Assembly (NCBI GenBank): GCA_031763025.1
Contig: JASSKH010000001.1
Span: 10,023,102 to 10,087,101 of the forward strand
Direction: 5' to 3'
Origin: Macrocystis pyrifera
Lineage: Eukaryota > Sar > Phaeophyceae > Laminariales > Laminariaceae
Length of the DNA stretch: 64,000 bases
In this document: positions 12,257 to 23,040 of the stretch, piece after piece
How positions within the stretch are numbered: the first letter of the stretch is position 1
Layout: each line of letters starts with the position of its first letter
Notes under the pieces: generated by a model
Database searches by the model: none
What the model was told of the DNA's origin: nothing
What the model saw: the letters and a program-made list of their open reading frames with translations, nothing else
Program-made: the position numbers and the translations under genes

Positions 12257-13756
12257 AACAGGTTTCAATGGCCTACCCCCGATTCTCGTGATACGAAACA
12301 CTGCTGTTCACTGCTTTGTTGTACGTAGGTCACGATGACTTGCGGTTTGTGTGCTTTCTTGTATGTACGTGGTACCCGAGTAGTTCTGGTGATTCTTCAT
12401 TTTTCCGTTTTGCATTATATACTTGACATACCGCCGTAGCGCAGGCTAATGCGAGTAATGAATGAGGGTTCGGGTGAGGATGCAGTATCGAAGCCAAGTG
12501 CGCGAAGCGGGCCTCCGAATTGAGTTGCATTGATGTCATACTGGGCATGGACGGCCGAGATGTGCTGATGCTGGATGTTTTGCTATTGCGTTGCTTGGTC
12601 AGCGCAGCACCATCATGTCAAGAAGATTTTTTATGCAATTTTTGAAGAACGGACAATAAAGTTGTTCATGCTGCTGTGTGCCTGGGACCGTACTGCCGTA
12701 GTACCCATCGAAAGCTGATACGTGGTACCTCGTACCAGGTACCCCTGAAGGGTAACTTGATTATTGAGAAGATACGTGCGTAGCGTAGATACATGGCATT
12801 CATTCTATATGGCGTAGAAACGTATATCTCTCGGCTCCCCCCTGCCCCTCCCTCTCCCCATCTATTTAATACCAGGTAATATTGACTGAGTTGGGCCAAT
12901 AAGGGCATGGGATGCAGGTTATAGCTTTATCTGAGTGGGACGCTTACAGACAGTAGAGAAGGTGGTCGGTTCTAATAAAATACTGCTGTGTGTTTGATGG
13001 TAAGAGAGATGTGTTGGATAGATCTGACAACATTATGCTGCTGAAGCAGATGTGAATCGTGGAAACTTGCCCTGTACGTTGTGCGGAGGGTCTTTTGATT
13101 ATTTCAATGGTCATACCACACACATGACATGTTGCCACACTACCAGCAGCATAGACTGGTTGGATGTCGGATACGTGTTATACGATCATCGTGTGTGTCG
13201 CATACGTAGGTTTCGTGATTATATAGCAATACCAATCCACAGCAGATCGTTTCGAGGCGGCAGTGTTAGTTCATACATGCTGTCGTTTTCGTACATAGTT
13301 GCTTGATGATCAGCGGCAATTGAAATGGACCGTTTGAATTGCTGCTGTAATCTGATCGACAAAAGCATTGAGGAATAACTGATACATTGTTGCTGTGTGC
13401 GGAGGGTATTCTGCTTCTAGGTCGTGTACCCTCATGCATACGAAGAGACATTACAGGGTACCAGGTATCAGGCAATAAGCAACACTGCCGTACAGCTGTC
13501 ATGGCGGAGTGAAAGGTGGGCACGTATGGTGTGTGCGAACAGAGAGATGGAGCGAGGACCTGGTATTGAATAAGAAAGTATATCGGGAGATTGGCGATTG
13601 ATTGCTGTGTCAGAGTATGTTCGTCCCTCCCTGCCTCCCTCCCTCCCCTCAAAGCGGACTCGTCGTATTACAGGAATGAGATCGCTTTGATTATTTTGTA
13701 GCATTCATTCTATGGATGTTATTGTACTTCCAACTGGGGGGATCTTGTAGTACTCT
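12257..13756. other. unassigned DNA
   Basis: No gene recognised. GGTACC-containing inverted motifs occur at 12725-12742 (GTGGTACCTCGTACCAGGTA). Remaining open frames are short and mutually overlapping. Confidence 0.4.
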
Positions 13757-14175
13757 GCAGTGATTTCGATATTACTTTTCAGAGAGGCAGTGGTTATGAG
13801 CTGGTAGCGTTTGGAGACGCGAACTATGCCAGGCAAGCCACGGACAGGAAGTCCGTCTCAGGTGGAGTTATCGCATGCGCAGGTGACTTGCGTGTGCTGG
13901 TACTCGAGCACGCAGAGATGTGTCACGCTTTCGACCACCGAGATAAAAGGGGGGATATTGTTTGTACTACTGCTGTAGTGATTTCGATATTAATTTTCAG
14001 AGAGGCAGTGGTTCTGAGCTGGCAGCGTTTGCTAACGCGAACTATGCCAGGTAAGCCACGGGCAGGAGGTCCGTCACAGGTGGAGTTATCACATGCATGC
14101 GCAGGTGCCTGCGTGTACTGGTACTCGAGGACGCAGAGATGTTTCATGCTTTCGACCACCGAGATAGAATATCAG
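13757..14175 (+). pseudogene. two tandem copia RNase H fragments
   Basis: A unit of about 216 bp occurs twice in direct tandem, 13757-13972 and 13973-14175. Unit 1 translates to AFGDANYARQATDRKSVSGG. Unit 2 ends in a second frame with CWYS-like residues and QRCFMLSTTEIEY. These match the Ty1/copia RNase H pattern (S/G-DA-x-YA near DRKS-x-SG, then LSTTE-x-E). Each unit changes frame internally. The rest of pol is absent. They lie upstream of the right R1 copy, where RNase H would sit in a copia element. Confidence 0.65.
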
Positions 14176-14194
14176 CGATGATGGCAGCCACAAC

Positions 14195-14700
14195 GAAGGA
14201 CTGGATATTTCTGGCGGGATTTGTGATAGTGAATTTTGTGATAATAGTTTTCTGGAGGACTGGATTTTCTGGTGAATTTTGTGCTATTAGTTTTCTGGAG
14301 GACTCGATTTTTCCCATTGACTTTTGTGATGTAAGGTTTCTGGAGGACTGGATTTTTGTTGTGAATTTTGTGATATATGGTTTCCGGAGGACTGGATTTT
14401 TCTGGTGAATTTTGTGATATAAGTTTTCTGGAGAATTGATTTTTCCGACGAATTTTGTGATCGTAGTTTTCTGGAGGACTGGATTTTCTGGTGAATTTTG
14501 TGCTAACAGTTTTCTGGAGGACTCGATTTTTCTGGTGAATATTGTGATATGAGGTTTCTGTAGGGCTGGATTTTTCTGGTGGAGTTTGTGATAATTTTCT
14601 GGTGAATTTTGTGATGATATACCTGACGAAGGACTGGATTTTCTGGTGAACTTTGTGATATAGTTTCCTGAAGGATGACTGGATTTTCTAGTGTAGAAGA
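14195..14700 (+). repeat. diverged minisatellite, about 44-bp unit
   Basis: About eleven units built on TTTCTGGAGGACTGGATTTT followed by CTGGTGAATTTTGTGAT, with substitutions and short indels. The array immediately follows the RNase H fragments. Weaker relics continue to about 14950. Confidence 0.8.
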
Positions 14701-15063
14701 TCGAACGGAGGTAATCTGAGGTTTGTGGAGAGGTATTGAGTCGTTGGCATGCATGAACAGAGGGGATCTAGTGGATCTAGTGGATTTTGTGGTACTGCTT
14801 TCTGATAGAGGACTGGACTTGCTTCTGGATAGTGTGACTTGGTGATGAGAGATGAGAAATTTCTGCTGGAGGGTCGTATTTGCTGTGGGTTTTGTGATAC
14901 GTACATTTCTTCCGTGGGGGATTTTCTGATGAACTCCTGGTGGATAATTTGACATGTCTCCAACAGGGGAGGGATTCTGCTGAAGTTCGGATTTTTTTTA
15001 GAGTTACTCCGTTGAGAGATGTGATGCTTTGCCTTGACGATTCCGATCAGGAGGACTATTGGG
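14701..15063. other. unassigned, weak minisatellite relics
   Basis: Scattered GGACTGGA and TTTTGTGAT motifs show this is partly decayed minisatellite. A purine-rich GATCAGGAGGACTATTGGG sits just before R1 at 15064 and could be a polypurine tract if R1 is an LTR. Confidence 0.35.
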
Positions 15064-15317
15064 TGTGATCGGAGATCGACATGGATTTATCGTAGACTAC
15101 TCAGGAGTTATATATGGATGGTGGCTTTTATGACGTGGCCAAGAGGGTCCGTCGGCACGAATGGTGGGAAATATCTTTAGTCGCCTTGTATGTGCTGGTA
15201 CGATGTCGTGGAAGCATCTTTCTTTGTCTTTTTTTCTGTGTGCTTTTCCTGTGAGCTACGTGAGCTCTTCTCGATCGTCCTCGCCTGATATCCGTCTGAG
15301 CTTGAGGCCCTTCCAAC
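15064..15317 (+). repeat. direct repeat R1, right copy
   Basis: Near-identical to 10649-10920 apart from two short deletions. Its 3' end CCTTCCAAC abuts the truncated copia LTR with at most one intervening base. Confidence 0.65.
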
Positions 15318-15318
15318 G

Positions 15319-15490
15319 GTGTGTGTTGGCCATCTAAGCGTCAGTGTTTACGTGTTTTCACGTCCTCTTCTCTCTACCGCACGGGAGTATCTTACTCCCC
15401 GGGCCACCGCTTGCCGGTGTCATATCTCAGGTAACACCGAGGACACAGCCTCTGTCTACATTGTCAGGGTACAACGCAAATACCCATAAT
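15319..15490 (+). mobile_element. truncated copia 5' LTR (U5 side)
   Basis: These 172 bp match 21793-21964 almost base for base, from TGTGTGTTGGCCATC to CCATAAT. The U3 side present in the 3' LTR (21531-21792) is missing. Confidence 0.8.
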
Positions 15491-15507
15491 AGGTTAATGA
15501 GCCTCGC
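15491..15507 (+). promoter_or_regulatory. candidate primer-binding site of copia element
   Basis: AGGTTAATGAGCCTCGC follows the LTR end directly. Its complement contains GAGGCTCATTAACCT, which resembles the anticodon stem-loop of an initiator tRNA-Met (…GGCTCATAACC…) with one extra base. Copia-type elements are known to prime from an internal half of tRNA-iMet. The match is suggestive only. Confidence 0.45.
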
Positions 15508-16366
15508 GTTTTGCGAGTAGTGTGCACACACATCTTCTCTGCGGAGGTCTCTTCTATCGGAGTGAGCTTCTGCTGGAGGTCTACATTGAGTCAATCCGTC
15601 TGCTGTTGGATCCGGACTGATCACCTGGATTCTTGGCTGCACATTCGGTACGATACTGCTGTGTGTAAAGCATTCGGGGGCATAACTTCTAGGCGTTGAT
15701 CCCGGTCGGCGAATAGAGTTGTGCAGGGTTGTTGGTTTGCACGTGTAGAGTACCGTTCAGGTGTTCCGCGTGTGTGTAATTGATTTCCCGAAATCGCCTG
15801 CGCGTGTCGTATCGCGAGGCGTAGTCTGTCCAAGATACCTTCCAGCTGCTGGGCGCCGACTTAGTAGCGTGTGTAATGGGTGAGGATCTGGCTAGGCTGG
15901 GTGCATCCGTTGCGGCAGCCTCATAAATACAACGTGCTTCACGTTACCTGCGCGTGCGTCGTCACGCGAGGTACGGTCTAAGACTGTCTTCTCGTACCAT
16001 TTGTGGTGCGTGCGTAAGGTTGAAGATTCGACCAGTCTGAGCAGTGCATCTGACCCGTGTCACTGCAGGACGTGGCCGGAGTTGACGCCTCCGATGCCAC
16101 ACACCGCAGCTTAGTCACCTGTGGTAGGTTCTTCCTGTGTCTCCTGGATCATAGGAGTCCGGGCGGATACTGGTGAGTGTCCGGCGGACTAGGGTTGTGA
16201 GCTTCAGGGCTGCAATCCTGCAAAGCCTACATCCGTGTAGCAAAACTATCGCCTTGCACTGTCCCTTGCGCGTCGAGCTTACTCAGGTACTCGGGGCGTT
16301 ATACGTGTGAGGAAAGCCTGCGCGCCTTGCGTGTAGCCCCGGTCGCTGCCTAAGGGTCGGGAGGCG
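15508..16366 (+). other. copia 5' untranslated leader
   Basis: Lies between PBS and gag start, in the position of a retrotransposon leader. No reading frame or other repeat is recognised. Confidence 0.5.
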
Positions 16367-17398
16367 ATGGCAGAATCATCGAACACCGCGTTGAAAAAGA
16401 CGCTGCAAACCGTGGGTCAGTGCAAGGATCAACGGGATTACTGAGAATGGGCGGACAAGTTTCGTATGGCGGTGGGTCTCCATTCGCAGGAATTTCTGAA
16501 GATACTCGACGGAGAAACGTGCCCTGGAGGCGAAGGAACCGACGCTGCCACGGCAGCATCCAACTGGAAAATTCGTAACAACCAGTTGTACTCCCTTATC
16601 TACTTCTCCACCGTCGAATCTGCCCACATCACCACGAAGCCTTTCCAAGGCAAGTCTGGGGGCGAAATGGGCAATGGGACTGCGGCTTGGGCGGCCCTCA
16701 AGGAGCGTTTCGCCGGAAATACAAAACGAATCTCGGCGAGTCCTCAGGGAGCACCTCCACACCGCCAAGCTCCGACATGGTCAGAACGTCATCGAATTCC
16801 TGGCGACCATGGACGACCTCAAGCTTCGGCTTGAAGATATGGGGGAGTCCACACCGAAGGAGACGTTCGAGGACCTGGTGTTAAATGCTCTCGTCCACTC
16901 GTCGGAGAACAGTTTCCTGCGGGACATGCAGTACAGGCAACCGTTCCCAGATGTCGAGGAAATCAAGCGAACAGCTGTAACTACTTTATCGACGCACAGT
17001 CGAGGAAGTCGTCGGGGCCCGCGGTCTCAGGCCGTGGTGCGGCAATGGCTGCAACCAACAAAGACCGATGCCACAACTGCAACGAGTACGGCCACTAGCA
17101 GCGCGACTGCCCCAAAGCGGGCAAGAAGAGCCGGTCCAAGCCGGGAAAGTCGCGGTGGAAGCACAAGGGCAAGAAGGGCGGCGGAGAACCTCTCAAAAGT
17201 GTGCAGCTACCACAAGACGACCAATCATAGCCACAATGAGCGCAAGGCTCAGCGAGAGATCCAGTCGCTGACTGCGCGCCTGGCAATGCTGCAGCCTCCG
17301 GGGCAGGCAGTTTCAGCCACGTCGGAGGCGCACACCAGGCCGCTCTTCCTCAACCACCATCGGGGGACGTTGGTTTCGCTCACGTCGCGAGCGCGCCC
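16367..17398 (+). pseudogene. gag: Ty1/copia gag, broken
   Basis: The ATG at 16367 begins MAESSNTALKKTLQTVGQCK. A TGA at 16442 interrupts the frame, which then continues with EWADKFRMAVGLHSQEF and AAWAALKERFAG. Near 16735 the sense moves to another frame (LREHLHTAKLRHGQNVIEFL, LEDMGESTPKETFEDLVLNA), a typical copia gag core. It returns to the first frame by 17069, where a CCHC zinc knuckle C-HN-C-NEYG-H-x4-C is visible with a TAG (17096-17098) inside it. So there are at least two frameshifts and two nonsense codons. Gag would form the virus-like particle. This copy cannot make it intact. Confidence 0.8.
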
Positions 17399-20300
17399 AT
17401 GCCTCCGCCTCCTCCGCAGACACCGAACAACTTTGGCTGCTTGTTCACCGCGATGGACGTGCCCCTGCCAGGGTCGGCCACGCCGTGTCGTGGGGCTCCC
17501 ACCGCGGAGTCCAGTGCTGAACAGGCGGAACCTGCGTCTGCTCTAGCGGCATCACTGCCGAACTACCGTCTACCCGATGGGGTATTCCGAGCGCTTATGG
17601 CAAGCACTCCCGACCTGTCCGATGCAGGTGTGTTTCGCACCGACGGCACCAACATTAAGCTGTTAGTGGACAGCGGGGCATCATTCCACTTCGTCGACCC
17701 GGAGCTGACTCCGGGACTGATAGCCTCAATGCGGAACTATGAATCTCTACCGGTTCCTCACCAGATCGTCGCGGTTGGCAATAACATCGTTTACGGGGTA
17801 GCTGCGGGCACCATCACCGGCACCATTACCGATGACGGTGGGAACAAGCAGGATTTCTCTTTCTGTGCAATCATCGCACCTGGGCTGGGGACGAACCTGT
17901 TCTCCATCTCCTTGGCCATGGTGGAGTGGATAGCTGCGTTGTTTTACCCAGACAAACCGCGGTTGGAGAAGGGCGACCTCGTTGTGCCGATGAAAACCTT
18001 GGGTGTCGATGCCAAGACCGGACAAATCATGTGCTCCATCGCTGTTGCGCTTGAAAACCGTGCTGGGATCTCCGTGAAGTCTAATGGTGCTGCCTTGGAG
18101 GTGGTGTGTGCTGACCTGTGGCACCGTCGCATAGGACATGCCAACCGCAACAGCATGGAAGTTGTGCGGAAGATGCCGCACAGCGGTGTCGAATACAACG
18201 GTAATCTGACGCCGTGCGACGTCTGCCCATTCGGCAAGAGTGAGTAGCAACCCCACCCGAAACAAGCGTCGTATGACGTCAAGCGGCCGTTTGAGCTTGT
18301 CACTGTTGACACCATGGGACCGATCAACCCTCCAGCACTGGGCGGCTACACCTATGTAACGGGCTACACCTACGAAACCAAGTTTGTTGACCGCTGACGA
18401 AATGGAAGGAGATCTTCCTCATCAAGAGCAAGACACACACCATTGACTCGCTCGTGCTGTTCAACAAGGCCGTCGTGATTCCGTTCAGAGAGCGTTTAGT
18501 CCGCCTGAGAGGGGATAAAGGCACGGAGTTTACGAGTGAGGAGTTCCGTCAGTACTGTCTAGACATCGGCGTCAAATTGGAGTTTGCGTCTACGAACACC
18601 CCTCAGCAGATCGGCGCGAACGAGCGGGCAGGTCGAACGCTTGCTGGTATCGTGCGCTGTTTGCTTGCTGATTCGGGTCTCCCGAGTTTTCTCTGGGGGG
18701 AGTTGATGCTGACAGCAGTCTACCTGAGCAACAGGGTCCCACATGCGGCGTTGAGCAACGGTACGCCCTACAAGGCACTCTACGGCAACGATGCTTACCT
18801 CGGGAACATTCGGGTGAACGGGGCTAGGTCGTTTGTGCACGTAGAGACCCACACCAAGAAATTGGAGCCGCGTGCTTGGGAAGGACGCCTGGTTGGATAC
18901 AGCACGGACAGCAAGTCTTACCGGGTCTACAATCCAGCGACGAAACGTGTCAGAGAGAGTCGAAATGTTGTCTTCATTGAGATGCCCTCTGCACTGCCTC
19001 GTGTGGAGGTCGGTGGTTTTGACGACGGAAAGTTCACGAACGACGAAAGTGACGACTTGGTAAGGGATGTGCGCGAATACGCGTCCAACCAAGAAATCGG
19101 TTCGCCTTCTCCTAACCTAGATGCTGCAGTGCCGATAGTGACTGACCTTTTGGGGCAAATCCGTGATGTCACCAACCGCGACCTTGGCTTTAGCCCTGTT
19201 GCTCCTACCCCGCCTGTTTCGCCTGCGGGAGTGAGCCCTTCCGGTCAGATTTCTCCGTCACCTGGCCCTCCGCCGTCCACTTCGCCATTGGGATCTACGT
19301 CATCTGGTGCTGCGAGTGGTGGTTCTTCGCGTGGTGTTTCTGCGCGTGGTGGTTCTTCACGTGGTGGTTCTGCGTCGCGCGGAGGTCGCGCGATTACACC
19401 GGCCGTAACCAGATCTGCCGCAAACCAGCCCAACGCCAGGACCCTCAGCGAACTGAGACGGCTCGGGTTTGCGTACTTCGCGAAGGGGGAGTGTCAGGAC
19501 GTCGCTCACAAGGACGACAGGTCTCGATTCGTGGAGTACGCGTATGCCGTGCAGACTATGCAACCCGGAGTTCCAAAATGGTATGCGGAAGCCATGAAGC
19601 TGCCGGACGCCGAATTTTGGAGAGCTGCTGCAGACAAGGAAATGGCTAGTCTCAATGAACTAGGAGTTTACAAGCTTGTTCCGCGATCTTCTGTTCCTCC
19701 GGGACAGAAAGTCATCAACTCCAGGTGGGTTCTGGAGCGTAAGGCTGATAACTCGTACAAGGCTCAAGGCTGGAACCAGGTTCCGGGTCTGGACTGCGGC
19801 AACACGTTTGCTCCGGTTTGCCGTCTACAAAGCATCCGAATGGTACTAGCCATTGCAGCGGAGCTGGACTTGGAAGTTATTCAGCTGGACGTGAAAACTG
19901 CTTTTCTGTATGCCGATATTGAAGAAGAAGTGTTCGTAGCACAGCCGCCTGGTTACGAGACCAAGGGCAAGGATGGAGGACCTCTGGTCATGAAGCTGAA
20001 AAAAAGTCTCTAGGGGCTAGCTCAGAGCCCCGGGAACTGGTTCCATACCATTGATCCCGTCCTTAAGGTCATCGGTTTTATCCCTCTGAAGTCTGACACC
20101 TGCATCTACATATACCAGCATAAGGGTGTCACCATCATCCTCACCTTGTACGTGGATGATCTACTCGTGATTGGTAGCAACATCGGAGTGATCGAGAAGA
20201 TCAAGGCACAGCTATTGGACAGGTTCAAGATGACCGACATGGGGGATGTGTCGCGTGTACTTGGGCTGCAGGTCACCCGCAACTGTGCGGAAAATACGCT

Positions 20301-21105
20301 GAAAATTGACCAGGAGGACTACACCAAGTCCGCCCTGGAGCGATTCGGTTTCGCAGACTACAAGCCTACGCTAACCCCCGGTTACGGACCTGAACTCTCC
20401 ATCAAGCAGCCGGAGGAGACACTGCTGAACGTCGACGAGAAGCAGAGGTACCAAGCTATCACAGGCACGGTCATGTACCTGGCCTCTGTTCTCAGGTATG
20501 ACATAATGTACAGTTCGAGTCAGATCTCTCGTGCTATGTCAAATCCGTCGAAAGTGCACATGGTGGCGGCCAAGCACATTCTGCGGTACCTGGCAGGGTC
20601 CACCGACTTCAACATAGTGTACAAGAAGGGAGGCTTTAAGCTTACGGCCTTTTCGGACTCTAACTGGGCCAGCAACCCGGACAACGGCACGTCGACGTCG
20701 CGCTACATCATGGTGTTGGCCAGGGCTCCCATTAGCTTCACGTCTAGTCTTCAAAGCCTTACGGCCATGTCCACAATGGAAGCTGAGCTGGTTGCATCGG
20801 CCCTCGCGATGAAGGGAGCCGTGTTTTGCATGAACATGATGAAGGAGCTAGGGTTTGGGGAGCAGTTCGTTCAATTGCCGCTTCACTGCGACAACACTGC
20901 AACTCTGCATGCGCTCGGAAACCGTTCGTACAGTTCTCGAACCAAGCACGTTGCACTCCGTTACTTCTACATCCGCGAGCTGGTCACCGATGGGACAATT
21001 TCGACTCACTACATTTCCACCAAAGACAACCCCACCGACATCGGGACCAAGCATTTTGCCAAGCCGCGTTTCCAGCAACTACTGGACATCATCAACAACT
21101 TCTGA
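17399..21105 (+). pseudogene. pol: Ty1/copia pol: protease, integrase, RT, RNase H
   Basis: Domains are in copia order. The aspartic protease has LLVDSGASFHFVD (about 17660-17698). The integrase zinc domain has LWHRRIGHA and CDVCPFGKSE, then a TAG at 18245. The integrase core starts TVDTMGP. A frameshift falls near 18395-18402. The second acidic motif is RGDKGTEF and the third NERAGRT. A Ser/Gly/Pro-rich linker follows (about 19230-19400). RT begins WRAAADKEMASLNELGVYKL and shows QLDVKTAFLYADIEEEVF. A TAG at 20011 replaces the usual Tyr of KKSLYGL. The active site LYVDDLLVIG is intact at about 20140-20170. RNase H carries FSDSNWA and MSTMEAELVA. The frame ends INNF-stop at 21105. Integrase before RT identifies copia rather than gypsy. 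Two stops and one frameshift inactivate it. Catalytic residues are otherwise conserved, so decay is fairly recent. Confidence 0.92.
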
Positions 21106-21520
21106 CGTCAACGTCGTCGTCAACATCTTGTGTTTTGTGTTTGTGTCATCAACATTGTGTTCGTGTTTGTGTGTTTGTTTCGTGAATCTGTTATTTGTAT
21201 GAATCGGCTTGCTATTTCAATAGTCAACATTCGGTCTCGCACCACAATTGGTTGAACGAGCCATACAGGATTGAAGGTTATGGTAAAAATTGGTTTGTGC
21301 AGGATATGATAGCAGTACTTTTGCAAGCACATAAATGTAAGCACGTAAGGCACGAAACATTGTTATAATCTCTACTGGTTAACGCATCGAATAAAGTACT
21401 TGCTTGCAGTATGGAGTTGTTTCTTGACTGCTTCTATTACCACTGACTTGATTTCTGTTATTAACTTTTTTTATTAAACTTGATTTGTTTTTGTTTTTTT
21501 TTTATCATCAAATTTCACGT

Positions 21521-21530
21521 TGATGGGGAG
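21521..21530 (+). promoter_or_regulatory. copia polypurine tract
   Basis: TGATGGGGAG directly precedes TGTCATGG, the usual copia arrangement of a purine run followed by an LTR beginning TG. It fixes the 3' LTR start. Confidence 0.65.
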
Positions 21531-21964
21531 TGTCATGGAATGTTAGCACATGACCATGTATGAATCAATGTTCAAGTAGCACTGCTGCTACTTCGGAGAT
21601 CCCGTATGTAGGTGTCGGTTCGTATGTAACGTCTATGTACATGCGGAGGAATTACTGTCGCAGCATTCTCTGCTTGTAGGATCGGATCTCTCTGATGTGA
21701 CCTTTATCCGGATCGTGATGGTATCCTAGCTGCCTATCCATCTCTGGAAGCTGCCGTCATCTGGACTCCTGCATTCTCTGTGGAGTACATCTGTGTGTGT
21801 TGGCCATCTAAGCGCCAGTGTTTACGTCTTATCACGTCCTCTTCTCTCTACCGCGCGGGAGTATCTTACTCCCCGGGCCACCGCTTGCCGGTGTCATATC
21901 TCGGGTAACACCGAGGACACAGCCTCTATCTACAATGTCAGGGTACAACGCAAATATCCATAAT
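21531..21964 (+). mobile_element. copia 3' LTR
   Basis: 434 bp starting TGTCATGGAATGTTAGCA after the polypurine tract and ending CCATAAT. The last 172 bp match the 5' LTR remnant. The 417 bp between the pol stop and the tract (21106-21520) are untranslated and T-rich. Confidence 0.75.
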
Positions 21965-21981
21965 AATATTTCCTCGTGCTG

Positions 21982-22535
21982 GCTATTCAAAATAATCGGG
22001 ATTTGACTGCGTAGCTGGACGAGGAGACTACGCATGATTTGAGTGGGGCAAGTCAGTGCGCGCAATCTTCTGGAGTTGCGGGATGTCGGTAAGTCTTCCA
22101 TAATGGTCGGGGCATTCTGCCCAAACTTATGGAAAAACCTCCAACCCGCGCACCAGTGTTTACAGCATACAACAGCACCGTGGGAACTCTACACAATACT
22201 GCAGGGCATCGAAGGAAACCTTCCAAGCAGTCTGCGAACTCCACGACTTTCTACACGCGTTACACATTCCAATTTCTTGGTCACCATGAACAAAGCGGCT
22301 AACCCCTCTGCCGCTTACATTGAACTCATGCAGTCCGCTCTGGGTTTCTATTGTATGTTTCACAACCGTCAGAGATAAACATCGGGAATCCGTTTACAAA
22401 CTATGTGCTACGCATGTGCCCTAAGGTATAGACCGTTAATATTAATATTAATAGTATGTGTCAATACTACAGCAGTGCGGATACTGCCTGTGGACTGCTG
22501 TTGATGCAACAACAGGCAGGATAATGTGTCGGAAA
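21982..22535 (+). mobile_element. TIR element copy II, left internal part
   Basis: Matches 30168-30722 of TIR element copy I along its length, starting at AAAATAATCGGGA. Its outer left arm is missing; copia DNA adjoins instead. It stops at GGAAA, where the gypsy 5' LTR begins. The same element resumes after the gypsy 3' LTR at 48509. A plus-strand frame at 22043-22378 is open here but differs in frame from copy I, so it is probably not coding. Confidence 0.75.
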
Positions 22536-22964
22536 TGTCACGGCGAGCAGGGGACATTGCACCATTTTATTTGTGAATCTGGAGTTGTAGTACCTCGGAG
22601 GGATAGCATAGAAGGGGATCGACTAAACGTGCGTGGGGCTCTGGGAGAGCTGGGTATGTCGATCACTGGAAGGCACGGACTTGAACCAAATTTGCGATCT
22701 TGTGGACCCCTGACACGAAAGGCTCGCTCTGAACGCACGAAATACTTGCCTAAACGCTCGGAACCTCATCTGCACGCTCGTGAGTCACCCGCTTGACCTA
22801 CCCCCACGCTTGCCTTGATCCCCGGGAGCATCCAACAAGTCAGACCGTAGAAGGTAGAAATACACGCTTACACGCGTTGTATAAATAGGATGTCTCACGC
22901 AATAATAGGGCAATACACAGGTGGGTACAAAATCGTGATGCGCATAGGGTCGCTTCCCGTAACA
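22536..22964 (+). mobile_element. Ty3/gypsy 5' LTR
   Basis: 429 bp, TGTCACGGCGAGCAGGGG to CCCGTAACA (TG…CA). Matches 48067-48508 throughout with scattered differences and one short duplication in the other copy. A TATAAATAG box lies at 22880-22888, about 80 bp before the LTR end. The flanking GAAA (22532-22535) equals the GAAA after the 3' LTR. Confidence 0.88.
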
Positions 22965-22982
22965 TGGCTCCCCTGCCGGGAA
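22965..22982 (+). promoter_or_regulatory. gypsy primer-binding site (tRNA-Glu)
   Basis: TGGCTCCCCTGCCGGGAA follows the LTR's terminal CA immediately and is the complement of a tRNA-Glu 3' end including CCA. Confidence 0.85.
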
Positions 22983-23039
22983 TTGAACCCGGGTCTCATG
23001 AGTGAAAGTCATATATCCTAACCATTGGACTACAAGGGA
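22968..23039 (-). tRNA. tRNA-Glu(UUC)-shaped full-length copy
   Basis: The 72 bases on the minus strand fold into a complete cloverleaf. The acceptor is TCCCTTG with CAGGGGA, the D stem GTCC with GGAT, the anticodon stem TATGA with TCATG around CTTTCAC (anticodon TTC), and the T stem CCGGG with CCCGG around TTCAATT. All stems pair (some G-T). CCA is encoded next (22965-22967), which is unusual for a eukaryotic nuclear tRNA gene. Because it starts exactly at the retrotransposon LTR end in primer-complement orientation, it is best read as the copied primer tRNA extending past the normal 18-nt PBS. Its Pol III A and B boxes look intact, so transcription is possible. Confidence 0.8.
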
Positions 23040-23040
23040 C

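Noticed and set aside
11924..12301. Ser/Pro/Leu-rich minus frames opposite the 417-codon ORF
   Set aside because: Shadow frames of the Val/Glu/Gly-rich repeat.
16442..20013. Stop-codon reassignment suggested by TAG/TGA inside copia gag and pol
   Set aside because: The stops replace different expected residues (a Trp-like position, Gln and Tyr) and frameshifts are also present, so simple decay is more likely.
22043..22378. 111-codon frame in TIR element copy II
   Set aside because: Copy I has frameshifts across the same DNA and no coding bias is apparent; probably not a gene.
22672..22690. B-box-like GGTTCAAGTCC (minus strand) in the gypsy LTR
   Set aside because: No cloverleaf around it, and the motif is altered in the other LTR.
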